Assembly (NCBI GenBank): GCA_903899985.1
Contig: CAIULL010000044.1
Coordinates: 1 to 48,095 of the forward strand
DNA: 48,095 bases
Source of the DNA: an uncultured Schlesneria sp.
GTDB taxonomy: Bacteria > Planctomycetota > Planctomycetia > Planctomycetales > Planctomycetaceae
Reading direction: 5' to 3'
In this document: positions 7,252 to 15,917 of the stretch, one piece after another
How the letters are laid out: each line of letters starts with the position of its first letter
Numbering within the stretch: the first letter of the stretch is position 1
Translations under genes and position numbers: made by a program
The notes under the pieces: model-generated
Seen by the model: the letters and a program-made list of their open reading frames with translations, nothing else
What the model was told of the DNA's origin: nothing
Database searches by the model: none

Positions 7252-8604
7252 ATGACGAGTTCTTCCATTGATGCGTACGCAGCCACGGCTTCGATCCCCG
7301 GCGAACTGAAAGTCATCCAGGACGCAACCTGCACATTTTGTGGATGCGTCTGTGATGATATTGACCTGACCGTGAAAGACGACCATATCATTGAGGCGAA
7401 ACGAGCCTGCGTACTTGGTAAGGCCTGGTTCCTCAATCACCATAATGATGGCCGAGCCAGTTGCCACATTGAAGGAAAACCCGCCTCGCTGGAAGAAGGC
7501 TATGACCGGGCGGCAAAGATTCTGACATCAGGCCGGTATCCCATCGTCTACGGCTTGAGCGACTCTCCGTGTGAGGCTCAACGCGTCGCGGTCAGCATTG
7601 TCGACTGGATCAAGGGAACCATCGATACGACGACCAGCGTCTGCCACGGACCATCCGGGATGGCGTTTCAGGGGGTCGGCGAGGTCACCTGCTCGCTGGG
7701 CGAAGTGGCCAACCGGGGCGACATGATTATTTTCTGGGGGGCCAATCCTGCCGAAAGTCATCCTCGTCACTTCACCCGATACAGCCTGATGCCGAAAGGG
7801 ATGTTTCTGCCGAACGGCCGGAAGGATCGTACGTGCGTTTTTGTCGACGTTCGCAAAACCAAAAGCGCCAAGGCCGCCGACATCTTTTTGCAGATCAAGC
7901 CCCGCAAAGACTTTGAAGCCCTGTGGACCTTGCGAGCTCTGGCCAAAGGGATCGAACTTGACCCGGAACTTGTTCTTCGCGAAACCGGCGTCGCATTGTC
8001 AGCCTGGCAGGACCTGATGCATCGAATGAAAGCCGCCAAATTCGGCGTGATTTTCTTCGGCATGGGCCTGACGATGACAAGGGGGAAACACGCGAACACA
8101 GAAGCATTGCTGGCACTGACGCGCGATATGAATGCGTACACTCGATTCGCGGCGAAACCAAACCGGGGGCATGGAAATGTTTCGGGTGCCGACAATGTCG
8201 TATCATGGCGAACTGGCTATCCGTTTGGTGTCAATCATTCGCGAGGATATCCGCGATTCAACCCGGGAGAATACACCACGTCCGACACGCTGGCCAACGG
8301 CGAGGCCGACGCAGCCATGACCATCGCCTGCGATCCCATGGCCAACTTTTCTCAACCAGCTCGCGAACATCTCGCCTCCATCCCGCTGATCTCACTGGAC
8401 ACGAAAGAGACACCAACAACCCGAGCGGCGACGGTCGCGTTCACAGTTGCGACATACGGAATCAACACAGGGGGTACCGTTTATCGTATGGACGACGTCC
8501 CCATTCCGCTGCGGCCAGCCTTCCAATCGCCTCATCCAAGCGACTTCGAAGTGCTGACCGCGATCGAAGAACGCGTGAAGAAGATCATGGGAATTACAGA
8601 ATAA
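7252..8604 (+). CDS. fhcB: Formylmethanofuran dehydrogenase subunit B (FhcB/FmdB)
   Basis: A 450-residue catalytic-type subunit of the formylmethanofuran dehydrogenase / formyltransferase-hydrolase complex. CTFCGCVCDD gives C27-x2-C30-x3-C34 (with an extra C32), and RACVLG gives C53, the expected four [4Fe-4S] ligands. SVCHGPSGMAFQ (C131) matches the Cys-His region that contacts the Mo/W-pterin in methanogen FmdB/FwdB. The length is close to archaeal FmdB. From memory, the Methylobacterium FhcB is shorter and has lost the metal site. If so, this protein looks catalytically more complete. fhcA and fhcD follow at 97- and 46-base gaps; an FmdD-like gene lies upstream. No fhcC is present in the window. 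Confidence 0.92.
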   Translation: MTSSSIDAYAATASIPGELKVIQDATCTFCGCVCDDIDLTVKDDHIIEAKRACVLGKAWFLNHHNDGRASCHIEGKPASLEEGYDRAAKILTSGRYPIVYGLSDSPCEAQRVAVSIVDWIKGTIDTTTSVCHGPSGMAFQGVGEVTCSLGEVANRGDMIIFWGANPAESHPRHFTRYSLMPKGMFLPNGRKDRTCVFVDVRKTKSAKAADIFLQIKPRKDFEALWTLRALAKGIELDPELVLRETGVALSAWQDLMHRMKAAKFGVIFFGMGLTMTRGKHANTEALLALTRDMNAYTRFAAKPNRGHGNVSGADNVVSWRTGYPFGVNHSRGYPRFNPGEYTTSDTLANGEADAAMTIACDPMANFSQPAREHLASIPLISLDTKETPTTRAATVAFTVATYGINTGGTVYRMDDVPIPLRPAFQSPHPSDFEVLTAIEERVKKIMGITE

Positions 8605-8701
8605 CGTCGTTCCACTTGTCAGTTGCGATGTCGGATTTCCAAATCATCATCCGCCGCGCGATTACCGATGATCCCTCGATTTTGACAACTTGTGAGTTGG
8701 A

Positions 8702-10369
8702 ATGACTTCAATCGAATACACAAAAGTTTCTCAGGGAACGGTTTACGATCCCGCTAATGGTGTCGACGGCCAAGTCCGCGACCTCTGGATCGCCGACGGC
8801 CGTATTGTTGACGCTCCGACCGATCCTGCAGTTCGTCCGGCTCGAGTCATCGACGCCAGTGGACTGGTCGTGATGCCGGGCGGAATCGACATGCACTGCC
8901 ATATCGCCGGGCCGAAGGTTAACGTTGCCAGAAAAATGCGCCCTGAAGAGAAACGCAAAGGGGAACAGATTTCAGGGACGAGCAATACCCATAGTGGCAC
9001 CATGGGAAGTGTTCCCAGCACGTTTGCCACGGGATACAAGTACGCTGCACTCGGCTACACCACCGCATTCGATGCGGCCGTCCCGCCGCTGGGCGCGCGT
9101 CATGCTCACGAGGAATTTGATGACACCCCTTGCCTGGACAAGGGCTTTTATGTCCTGATGGGCAACAACCATTATGTGATGCAGTCTCTGCAGCGGAACG
9201 AACCGCAGAAGTTGAAAGCATTCATCGGCTGGCTGCTCGCCGCGACCAAGGGGTTTGCTCCGAAACTCGTTAATCCTGGCGGAGTCGAAGTCTGGAAGTC
9301 CCATCAGGCCGGAAACGTCAGCGGACTGGATCAGGCGGTCGATCACTTCAACGTCACACCGCGGCAGATCATTCGAGGTGTTGCTCAAGCGGCGAACGAA
9401 CTTGGACTCCCGCATCCCGTTCACATCCACTGTAACAACCTGGGGATGCCGGGGAACTGGGAAACAACACTGGAGACAATGAAGGCACTCGAAGGGTTCG
9501 GCGGCCATATCACTCACGCTCAATTCCACAGTTACGGTGGCGGCGATGGAGACGAAAACACCTTCAACAGCAAGGTGATACAACTGGCCGACTATGTGAA
9601 TACGCATCCGAACCTGACCGTCGATGTCGGCCAGGTCCTGTTTGGTGAAACCACCAGTATGACGGGTGACGGTCCGCTCGGCTATTTCCTTTCGAAGGTC
9701 TACGGAGGAAAATGGTTCAGCAGCGATACCGAAATGGAGTCGGGCTGCGGAATCACTCCGATCAAATACAAGAACAAATCGCTGGTCCATGCACTGCAGT
9801 GGGCCATCGGACTCGAATGGTATCTGCTTGTGGAAGATCCTTGGCGAGTCGTCATGAGCACCGATCATCCGAATGGAGGATCGTTTCTGGCCTATCCCCA
9901 GATCATTCGTCTGCTGATGGATCGCTCGTATCGCCGCGACGTCCTGCAGACGTGCCACCCGATGGTCCGCGAACGATCGACGCTGTGGGATCTCGATCGC
10001 GAATATACGCTTAATGAAATCGCCATCATCACCCGAGCCGGCCCGGCCCGCATCCTCGGCCTGACAGACAAGGGCCATCTTGGGACCGGTGCGGACGCCG
10101 ACATCACGATTTATACTCCGCACGAGAACAAGGAAATCATGTTCGAAATGCCGAGGGTCGTCATCAAGTCGGGCCGGGTGATTGTCGAGCAGGGGGAAAT
10201 CCGGCATACACCGATTGGCAAGACACTGCACGTTGACCCCGTTTATGACCACGAGGTCGAACCGGATATTCAGCAATGGTTCGAAAAATACTATTCGATT
10301 CGCTGGCGGAATTATCCGGTCGATATCAGTTATTTGCACGAATCGGCAGTCGTACCGCCTCGCGCTTGA
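8702..10369 (+). CDS. fhcA: Formylmethanofuran dehydrogenase/hydrolase subunit A (FhcA)
   Basis: A 555-residue amidohydrolase-fold subunit that interconverts formate and the formyl group on the methanofuran-type cofactor. The binuclear zinc site is visible: H65 and H67 in GGIDMHCHIAG, K187 in PKLVNPGG as the probable carboxylated lysine, H240 and H242 in PVHIHCNNLG, H271 in THAQFHSYGGG, and D387 in MSTDHPNG. Length and motifs match FmdA/FwdA/FhcA. It starts at the ATG at 8702, where no strong ribosome site is seen. It lies between fhcB and fhcD in one transcription direction. A long minus-strand open frame opposite it is a shadow. Confidence 0.95.
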   Translation: MTSIEYTKVSQGTVYDPANGVDGQVRDLWIADGRIVDAPTDPAVRPARVIDASGLVVMPGGIDMHCHIAGPKVNVARKMRPEEKRKGEQISGTSNTHSGTMGSVPSTFATGYKYAALGYTTAFDAAVPPLGARHAHEEFDDTPCLDKGFYVLMGNNHYVMQSLQRNEPQKLKAFIGWLLAATKGFAPKLVNPGGVEVWKSHQAGNVSGLDQAVDHFNVTPRQIIRGVAQAANELGLPHPVHIHCNNLGMPGNWETTLETMKALEGFGGHITHAQFHSYGGGDGDENTFNSKVIQLADYVNTHPNLTVDVGQVLFGETTSMTGDGPLGYFLSKVYGGKWFSSDTEMESGCGITPIKYKNKSLVHALQWAIGLEWYLLVEDPWRVVMSTDHPNGGSFLAYPQIIRLLMDRSYRRDVLQTCHPMVRERSTLWDLDREYTLNEIAIITRAGPARILGLTDKGHLGTGADADITIYTPHENKEIMFEMPRVVIKSGRVIVEQGEIRHTPIGKTLHVDPVYDHEVEPDIQQWFEKYYSIRWRNYPVDISYLHESAVVPPRA

Positions 10370-10415
10370 GCTGACCTGAACAACAAACAATACACCGCGA
10401 CTCCTGGACTTTTTG

Positions 10416-11342
10416 ATGACCTCCGAAAACTCCGCGTCACCCCAGATGCTTCGACTGAACGACGTCGAGATCGTGAATACCTTCGCCGAAGCGTTCCCGA
10501 TCAAAGCGACTCGTCTGATCATCACAGCCATCAACGAACGCTGGGCCATGACAGCTGCATCCGTCCTTTGTGGTAACGCAACCAGTGTGATTGCTTGCGA
10601 TGTCGAAGCCGCAATCGAACGGTCAATTCCCGCCTCAGAAACCCCTGACGGACGACCAGGGGTCGCAGTTCTCGTGTTTGCCTTCACGCTGGACGGCCTG
10701 GGAAAATCAGTCCAGGGCCGGGTTGGACAATGTATCCTCACCTGTCCCACAACAGCCTGTTACAACGGGATCGAAGGTTGTCCGAAGGAAAAACGAATCC
10801 GCGTTGGTGGAGCGATCAGGTACTTCGGCGACGGCTTTCAAAAGGCAAAAAAACTGGATGATCGCCGCTACTGGCGAATCCCGGTGATGGACGGCGAATT
10901 TCTCTGCGAAGACTGGTTCGGTACGATCACAGGTGTTGCGGGTGGCAACCTGCTGATCTGTGGAACCAACGCCACAGCGGCCCTGATCGCAACGGAATCA
11001 GCCGTCGAAGCGATGCGGACCGCACCCGATATCGCATTACCATTCCCCGGTGGCATGGTTCGATCAGGTAGCAAAGTCGGTTCGAAATATGCCAAGCTCA
11101 AGGCCAGTACGAACGACGCCTATTGCCCCACATTACGCGGCGTGACAAAGTCAGAACTTCCCAAAAACTGCAACGCCGTCTACGAAATCGTGATCGACGG
11201 CCTCAGCTTTGACGCGGTCCAGTCAGCAATGAAGCGAGGCTTACACGCGGCCGCAGCGATGCCTGACGTGTTGAGAATTACCGCCGGCAATTACGGAGGC
11301 AAACTCGGCAAGCACCATTTCCATTTGCGAGATCTTTTATAG
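10416..11342 (+). CDS. fhcD: Formylmethanofuran:tetrahydromethanopterin formyltransferase (FhcD/Ftr)
   Basis: A 308-residue cytoplasmic transferase that moves the formyl group between the methanofuran-type cofactor and tetrahydromethanopterin. The N-terminus LNDVEIVNTFAEAFPIKATR, the middle GRVGQCILTCPTTACYNG and RIRVGGAIRYFGDG, and PFPGGMVRSGSKVGSKY are standard Ftr blocks. The ATG at 10416 is taken; a TTG directly before it is also open. It is the last gene of the fhcB-fhcA-fhcD run and is followed by two hairpin repeats. The usual methylotroph order places fhcC after fhcD; here the next gene is an unrelated DUF1501 gene on the other strand. Confidence 0.95.
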   Translation: MTSENSASPQMLRLNDVEIVNTFAEAFPIKATRLIITAINERWAMTAASVLCGNATSVIACDVEAAIERSIPASETPDGRPGVAVLVFAFTLDGLGKSVQGRVGQCILTCPTTACYNGIEGCPKEKRIRVGGAIRYFGDGFQKAKKLDDRRYWRIPVMDGEFLCEDWFGTITGVAGGNLLICGTNATAALIATESAVEAMRTAPDIALPFPGGMVRSGSKVGSKYAKLKASTNDAYCPTLRGVTKSELPKNCNAVYEIVIDGLSFDAVQSAMKRGLHAAAAMPDVLRITAGNYGGKLGKHHFHLRDLL

Positions 11343-11355
11343 TTCTCTTGATTCC

Positions 11356-11396
11356 TGTGCCACTGCTTAACCGTCTTCGGTCAAGCAGTGCTCTTC
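11356..11396. repeat. Dispersed hairpin repeat, copy 2
   Basis: TGTGC precedes the arm CACTGCTTAACCG (11361-11373), loop TCTT, and arm CGGTCAAGCAGTG (11378-11390), followed by CTCTTC. The stem pairs 12 of 13 positions. It sits 14 bases after the fhcD stop and could also serve as a transcript 3' structure, though no T-run follows. Confidence 0.75.
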
Positions 11397-11413
11397 GAAC
11401 AAAAAGAAACAGA

Positions 11414-11454
11414 CGAAGACACTGCTTCTCCGAAGACTCCTAAGCAGTGGCACG
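11414..11454. repeat. Dispersed hairpin repeat, copy 3 (inverted)
   Basis: GAAGACACTGCTT ... AAGCAGTGGCAC, the reverse orientation of the same element. Arms CACTGCTT (11420-11427) and AAGCAGTG (11442-11449) pair perfectly. It lies only 18 bases from copy 2 and faces it, so the two copies form a larger inverted pair between fhcD and the DUF1501 gene. Confidence 0.75.
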
Positions 11455-11540
11455 TCACGTCGGGATCGTCCTGGACATTCAATCGCAGTGCGCGGCACAA
11501 TTCGCTGATACGATCAAATTCCTAGGGCAAAGGCCCGTTA

Positions 11541-11566
11541 ACCACCCCCGCAGGGGAGGTGGGGTT
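11541..11566. terminator. Possible bidirectional terminator hairpin
   Basis: CCACCCCC (about 11542-11549) pairs with GGGGAGGTGG (11553-11562), allowing one bulged A, followed by GGTTTCG. It lies between the convergent fhcD and DUF1501 genes, 40 bases before the DUF1501 stop. There is no good T-run in either direction, so this is tentative. Confidence 0.4.
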
Positions 11567-11604
11567 TCGCTTAGATTTAATCCGTCTTGGTGCGACTGAG
11601 CCGT

Positions 11605-13077
11605 TTACGCCACAATCCCCTTGACGACTTCACCGTGCACGTCGGTGATCCGATACTGACGCCCCTGGTATCGGAACGTCAACCGAGTGTGATCGATTCC
11701 ACACAAATGCAGTATCGTCGCCTGCATGTCGTGAACGTGCACGGGATCAGACGTGATGTTCCAGCCGAAATCGTCCGTTGAACCATAGACTGTTCCTGGC
11801 TTGACTCCACCACCCGCCAGCCACCAACTGTAGGCCTTTCCAAAATGGTCGCGTCCCTTCGGACTGGCGGGATCACCTTGACCGAACGGGGTTCGTCCGA
11901 ATTCGCCGCCCCAGACAACCAGGGTGTCGTCGAGCATTCCTCGTTCTTTCAGATCTCGCACCAGTGCCGCTGACGGGCCTTCCGTATCTTTGCACTGCGT
12001 TTCTAACTGAGTGAAAAGATTTCCGTGCTGATCCCAGCCGGCATGCATCAGTTGTATGAAGCTGACACCGCGTTCAAGTAACCGCCGAGCGATCAGGCAG
12101 TTGTTGGCAAAGGTCCCCTTGACCAATGCATCCGGTCCATATCGTTCCAGTGTCGCTTTGGTTTCATTGGAAAAGTCGATCAGGTCCGGAACGCTCGTTT
12201 GCATGCGGAATGCCATCTCGTACTGAGTGATCCGGGTCTCGATTTCCGGATCGCCGTAATCGGCCAGATGAGCCGCATCGGTGGCGACGATCTCATCGAG
12301 TAACGCTCGCCGCGCTTCTGCACTGACGCCCGGCGGATTGGCCAGATAGGGGACCAGATCCCCGGTGTTTCGAAATCGGACTCCCTGGTATCGACTGGGA
12401 AGAAAACCACTTCCCCAATAGTAATCAAAAAACAATTGCCCGCAGGTTTTTGCTCGATCGCTGGATGTCATCACAACGAACGTCGGCAGGTTGTCGGTAA
12501 CACTTCCCAGACCATACGAAAGCCACGCACCCATGCTTGGCCGACCGGGAACTTGCGAGCCGGTCATGAAAAAAGTGACACCAGGAGCGTGATTGACCGC
12601 TTCTGTATGCATGCTTCGGACGAGGCAGATATCATCCGCAATGGTCCCGACATTGGGCAACATTTCACTCATCGCGATCCCCTCCTGGCCATATTTCACA
12701 TGCGGCTTGATCGCTGGTAGACAAGGCCACTTGCCGTATCCGCTAGACATCGTCGATAAGCGTGTTGTCCCTCGGACAGAATCGGGAATGTTCTGCCCAA
12801 CCATCTCCCGCATCTTTGGCTTGTCATCGAACAAGTCGACGTGAGATGGTCCACCACCTTGCCAAAGCACGACGACCCGTTTGGCCTTGGGAGGAAAATG
12901 TGGTAGCCCCGGCAAGCCTGGGAAGCCGCGCTGCGTTGTGGCGTCCCCATCCGCGCCCAATGCTTGTCCAGTTCCCATCAGCTTTGCTAGCGCAGCAAGT
13001 CCGACTCCGCTGGCGGCAGTACCAAAAAGTTCGCGGCGATTGAGGCGGTTCATATGGTCAAATAACGGACTGGTCAT
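11605..13077 (-). CDS. DUF1501 family protein with Tat-type signal
   Basis: A 490-residue exported protein of the DUF1501 family, which has an alkaline-phosphatase/sulfatase-like fold but no proven function. The N-terminus MNRLNRRELFGTAASGVGL has a twin-arginine pattern followed by a hydrophobic stretch, pointing to Tat export of a folded protein. Typical blocks include KRVVVLWQGGGPSHVDLFD, WGGEFGRTPFGQ, GRDHFGKAYSWWLAGGG and the C-terminal ITDVHGEVVKGI. The start ATG at 13077 has AAGG 8 bases upstream and lies 14 bases after the PSD1 gene stop, so the two are one operon. A close paralogue lies at 21615-23060. The pairing with PSD1 genes is a hallmark of planctomycetes. Confidence 0.93.
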   Translation of the reverse strand: MTSPLFDHMNRLNRRELFGTAASGVGLAALAKLMGTGQALGADGDATTQRGFPGLPGLPHFPPKAKRVVVLWQGGGPSHVDLFDDKPKMREMVGQNIPDSVRGTTRLSTMSSGYGKWPCLPAIKPHVKYGQEGIAMSEMLPNVGTIADDICLVRSMHTEAVNHAPGVTFFMTGSQVPGRPSMGAWLSYGLGSVTDNLPTFVVMTSSDRAKTCGQLFFDYYWGSGFLPSRYQGVRFRNTGDLVPYLANPPGVSAEARRALLDEIVATDAAHLADYGDPEIETRITQYEMAFRMQTSVPDLIDFSNETKATLERYGPDALVKGTFANNCLIARRLLERGVSFIQLMHAGWDQHGNLFTQLETQCKDTEGPSAALVRDLKERGMLDDTLVVWGGEFGRTPFGQGDPASPKGRDHFGKAYSWWLAGGGVKPGTVYGSTDDFGWNITSDPVHVHDMQATILHLCGIDHTRLTFRYQGRQYRITDVHGEVVKGIVA

Positions 13078-13091
13078 ACGTGAGCCTTATT

Positions 13092-15713
13092 TCATTCTCT
13101 TGTTAATGCTTCATCGAAGTTCAGAATCGCCAGGCAGACCGCTGTGAACGCCGCCTGTTCCGACGCGTCGAGTTTGTCGTCACGCTTTGCCGCTCCCACG
13201 CTCAATAACGCTTGAGCACTGGCCACGTCATTCTTGTAGATCGCAAATTGCCGTTCATAGGCACGACGCAGTCGTGCCAGATCTCCATCATTCGGCATGC
13301 GACAAAGGACCCGACGGAACGCCTGAATCAGCCGTCCATCCACATCCCCCGTCGATTTCGAACAACGCTCGGCGAGCATTCGTGCAGCCTCAACCCACGT
13401 TGGATCATTCAGCGTCGTCAGGGCGTGCAGTGGCGAACTGGTCGTCGCCGAACGGACGCGGCAGGTCTGACGGTTCGAGGTGTCGAACATGTTCGCCGGG
13501 TTCACGGTTCGACGCCAGAATGTATACAGGCTACGCCGATAGAGATCGCTGCCGCTGGAGGCCGGATAGGTGAAGTCACGCTCCTTTGTAATCGCCAGTG
13601 CTTCCCACACGGCATCTGGCTGATACGGATAAACGGGCGAGCCACCCACTCGAGGCTCCAATAATCCAGAGGCGGCTAGAGCCCAGTCTCGCAATATCAA
13701 AGAAGGCATCCTCATTCGCGTGGCTCGGGCATACAGCCGGTTCTCACTGTCCCGGGCACGATGCTCAGGAGTCACTCGGCTGGATTGCCGGTAGGTGGCA
13801 CTCATCACGATCAGCTTGTGCATGTTCTTCATGCTCCAGCCCTTCTCGCGAAATTCAACCGCCAACCAGTCAAGCAACGGACCATGAATCGGGTACTCAC
13901 TTTGCACCCCGAAGTCTTCGGCTGTCTTGACGATCCCGGCTCCGAAGAAGTGCTGCCACATCCGATTCACCTGCACCCGAGCGGTTAAAGGATGCTCAGG
14001 AGCCACCAGCCATTGAGCAAAGCCCAGCCGGTTCGCCGGTGCCCCTGCAGGGAGCGGCGGCAGAAAGGCCGGGGTTGCAAATGACACTTTTTCAGTCGGC
14101 GACAGGTATTCACCACGATTGAGGATCTTTGTCTCACGCGGACTCGCGTCACTCATCACCATCACTCGCGGAAGCCTGTCGGCCCGATAGTTGGCCAACT
14201 GCTGAGTTAAATCCTGATGTTTGGCCAATGCCGGTATCTTCCCGACCAGAGTCGACCGAACTTTCTCATCAAAATGTTTTCGTAGACCCGGATCGATCGA
14301 TTTCTTTTCGTCTTCGGTTCGCTCCCCCTCCGGCTTACGTAAAACGGCGGCGAGCGCGTCTGGCAATCCGTTCCCTTCGGCTGGCTTGCCATCGGCAAAC
14401 AGTCCCGCTCGCCAGCCTTCAAACGCAGAATCTGTCACCAGCTTGGCGTCACCACTTGCTGCAGCAATCTGCGATTCCAGATTGGCAATATGCGCCTTGT
14501 TTTCGTCACTCGGAAGTTCAATGAATGGTGCTGCAACCCGAATCCGCGACGAGAAATATTGAGGAGTGCCACTCTCAGGAACCCGATTAAATGCGTCCAT
14601 CAGACTGTAATAGTCACGCATCGTGATCGGATCGTATTTGTGGTCATGACATTGCACGCAGGCCATCGTCAGACCCAGCCAGTTCGTCGCCGTCGTATCC
14701 ATCCGATCAAACAAATTGACGAACCGTTGTTCTTCGGCAATTGCGCCCCCTTCGCCATTCAGCAAGTGATTCCGGTTGAACGCGCTCGCAATCTTCTGGT
14801 CGGTCGTCGCGTCGGGTAACAAATCCCCCGCAAGTTGCCAGATCGTAAACTTGTCAAACGGAAGGTCTTCGTTGAGTGCCCTGACGACCCAGTCTCGCCA
14901 GATCCATTGCCATGTGTCTCCATCCTGCTGAAAGCCATTACTGTCGGCGTACCGCGCGGCATCCAGCCAACTGAGCGACATTCGCTCGCCATAGTGAGGG
15001 CTTGCCAGCAAACGATCCACGACGTTTTCGTAAGCTCTTTCGCCGGTATCTGCTACAAACGCTTCAACCTCTTCCGGGGTAGGAGGGAGGCCTGTGAGAT
15101 CAATAGAGAGGCGTTTGATCAATGTCGGACGATCTGCTTCGATAGATGGTTGTAGCCCCTCGGACTCCAGTTTCGCCAAGACAAATCGATCGATCGACGT
15201 CCGCACCCAATCCACCCGTTTGACGGGCGGCTCAGCGGGACGGACAGGTGTCACGAAGGCCCAATGGGACTGATAGACCGCTCCTTCAGAAATCCATCGC
15301 TCAAGCAGTTTTTTCTGTTCTGGCGTCAGACGCCGATTCGACTTTGGTGGCGGCATCAGTTGGTCCGGATCGTCCGAGTGAATCCTCTTAATCAGCGAAC
15401 TGGCCGCCACATCGTTCGGTACGATCGCGCCTGCTTTCACAGCCGCGTCGCGTAGATCCAGCCGCAAATCGGCCTGACGTTTGTTGCCATCCTGCCCGTG
15501 ACAATAGAAGCAACTTTCGGCAAGAATTGGTCGAATGTCACGATTAAAATCCAGGTCCGGCGATGCCGCATTTGCAACAGACGTGACGAACGCCATGAAG
15601 ACACAAGTCAGACCTGGTGCTTTGAAAAAGCGAAAGATTCGGGTGCCACCGGATGACCGTCCTCGGCCACCCAGTGCTCGTTGGCCACGTGGAAAAACGA
15701 GAAGACACTGCAT
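13092..15713 (-). CDS. PSD1 / DUF1549 / DUF1553 cytochrome-like protein (copy 1)
   Basis: Large secreted planctomycete protein, 873 residues from the ATG at 15713. Order: signal peptide (FFKAPGLTCVFMAFVTSVANA), planctomycete cytochrome C domain (PSC1) with the heme-binding motif C68-x2-C71-H in ESCFYCHG, DUF1549 (LSIDLTGLPPTPEEVEAFV and later CVQCHDHKYDP), and DUF1553 (PEHPLTARVQVNRMWQHFFG, LIVMSATYRQSS). The frame is open up to 15815, but no in-frame ATG, GTG or TTG lies between 15713 and the signal peptide core. Translation must therefore begin at 15713 or earlier, unless at 15596, which would leave a very short signal. 15713 lies inside hairpin repeat copy 4, with GGAG about 9 bases upstream. 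The substrate is unknown. Confidence 0.88.
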   Translation of the reverse strand: MQCLLVFPRGQRALGGRGRSSGGTRIFRFFKAPGLTCVFMAFVTSVANAASPDLDFNRDIRPILAESCFYCHGQDGNKRQADLRLDLRDAAVKAGAIVPNDVAASSLIKRIHSDDPDQLMPPPKSNRRLTPEQKKLLERWISEGAVYQSHWAFVTPVRPAEPPVKRVDWVRTSIDRFVLAKLESEGLQPSIEADRPTLIKRLSIDLTGLPPTPEEVEAFVADTGERAYENVVDRLLASPHYGERMSLSWLDAARYADSNGFQQDGDTWQWIWRDWVVRALNEDLPFDKFTIWQLAGDLLPDATTDQKIASAFNRNHLLNGEGGAIAEEQRFVNLFDRMDTTATNWLGLTMACVQCHDHKYDPITMRDYYSLMDAFNRVPESGTPQYFSSRIRVAAPFIELPSDENKAHIANLESQIAAASGDAKLVTDSAFEGWRAGLFADGKPAEGNGLPDALAAVLRKPEGERTEDEKKSIDPGLRKHFDEKVRSTLVGKIPALAKHQDLTQQLANYRADRLPRVMVMSDASPRETKILNRGEYLSPTEKVSFATPAFLPPLPAGAPANRLGFAQWLVAPEHPLTARVQVNRMWQHFFGAGIVKTAEDFGVQSEYPIHGPLLDWLAVEFREKGWSMKNMHKLIVMSATYRQSSRVTPEHRARDSENRLYARATRMRMPSLILRDWALAASGLLEPRVGGSPVYPYQPDAVWEALAITKERDFTYPASSGSDLYRRSLYTFWRRTVNPANMFDTSNRQTCRVRSATTSSPLHALTTLNDPTWVEAARMLAERCSKSTGDVDGRLIQAFRRVLCRMPNDGDLARLRRAYERQFAIYKNDVASAQALLSVGAAKRDDKLDASEQAAFTAVCLAILNFDEALTRE

Positions 15714-15739
15714 CCGAGAAGACTCCGATGCAGTGGCAC
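15633..15739 (-). repeat. Dispersed hairpin repeat, copy 4 (long version)
   Basis: Arms CACTGCATC (15706-15714) and GATGCAGTG (15727-15735) pair perfectly, and inner GAG/CTC extends the stem. Read on the minus strand, the similarity to copy 5 continues beyond the hairpin for about 100 bases, through TCTTCTC, GGCCA, and GACGGTCATCC to AATCTTT. The copy overlaps the 5' end of the PSD1 gene and supplies its likely start codon. Confidence 0.75.
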
Positions 15740-15917
15740 AAAACCCGAACATCTTGACAAAACCTGACAACCACATCGGGACACATCGAACGTACTGCAT
15801 CGCCGGTTTATTCAATTTTTCAACTCCAGCACATGCCTGAAACTCGAGAGTGTTACCTGCATTTCAACAGGAAACCGACCCGAGTTTCAAACGTGCTTCT
15901 CATCAAAGCTGCAACTG

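Noticed and set aside
8972-10750. Long minus-strand open frame (592 codons) opposite fhcA/fhcD
   Set aside because: It is the mirror of two clear plus-strand genes; its translation is rich in His/Arg/Ile without motifs, typical of antisense shadow.
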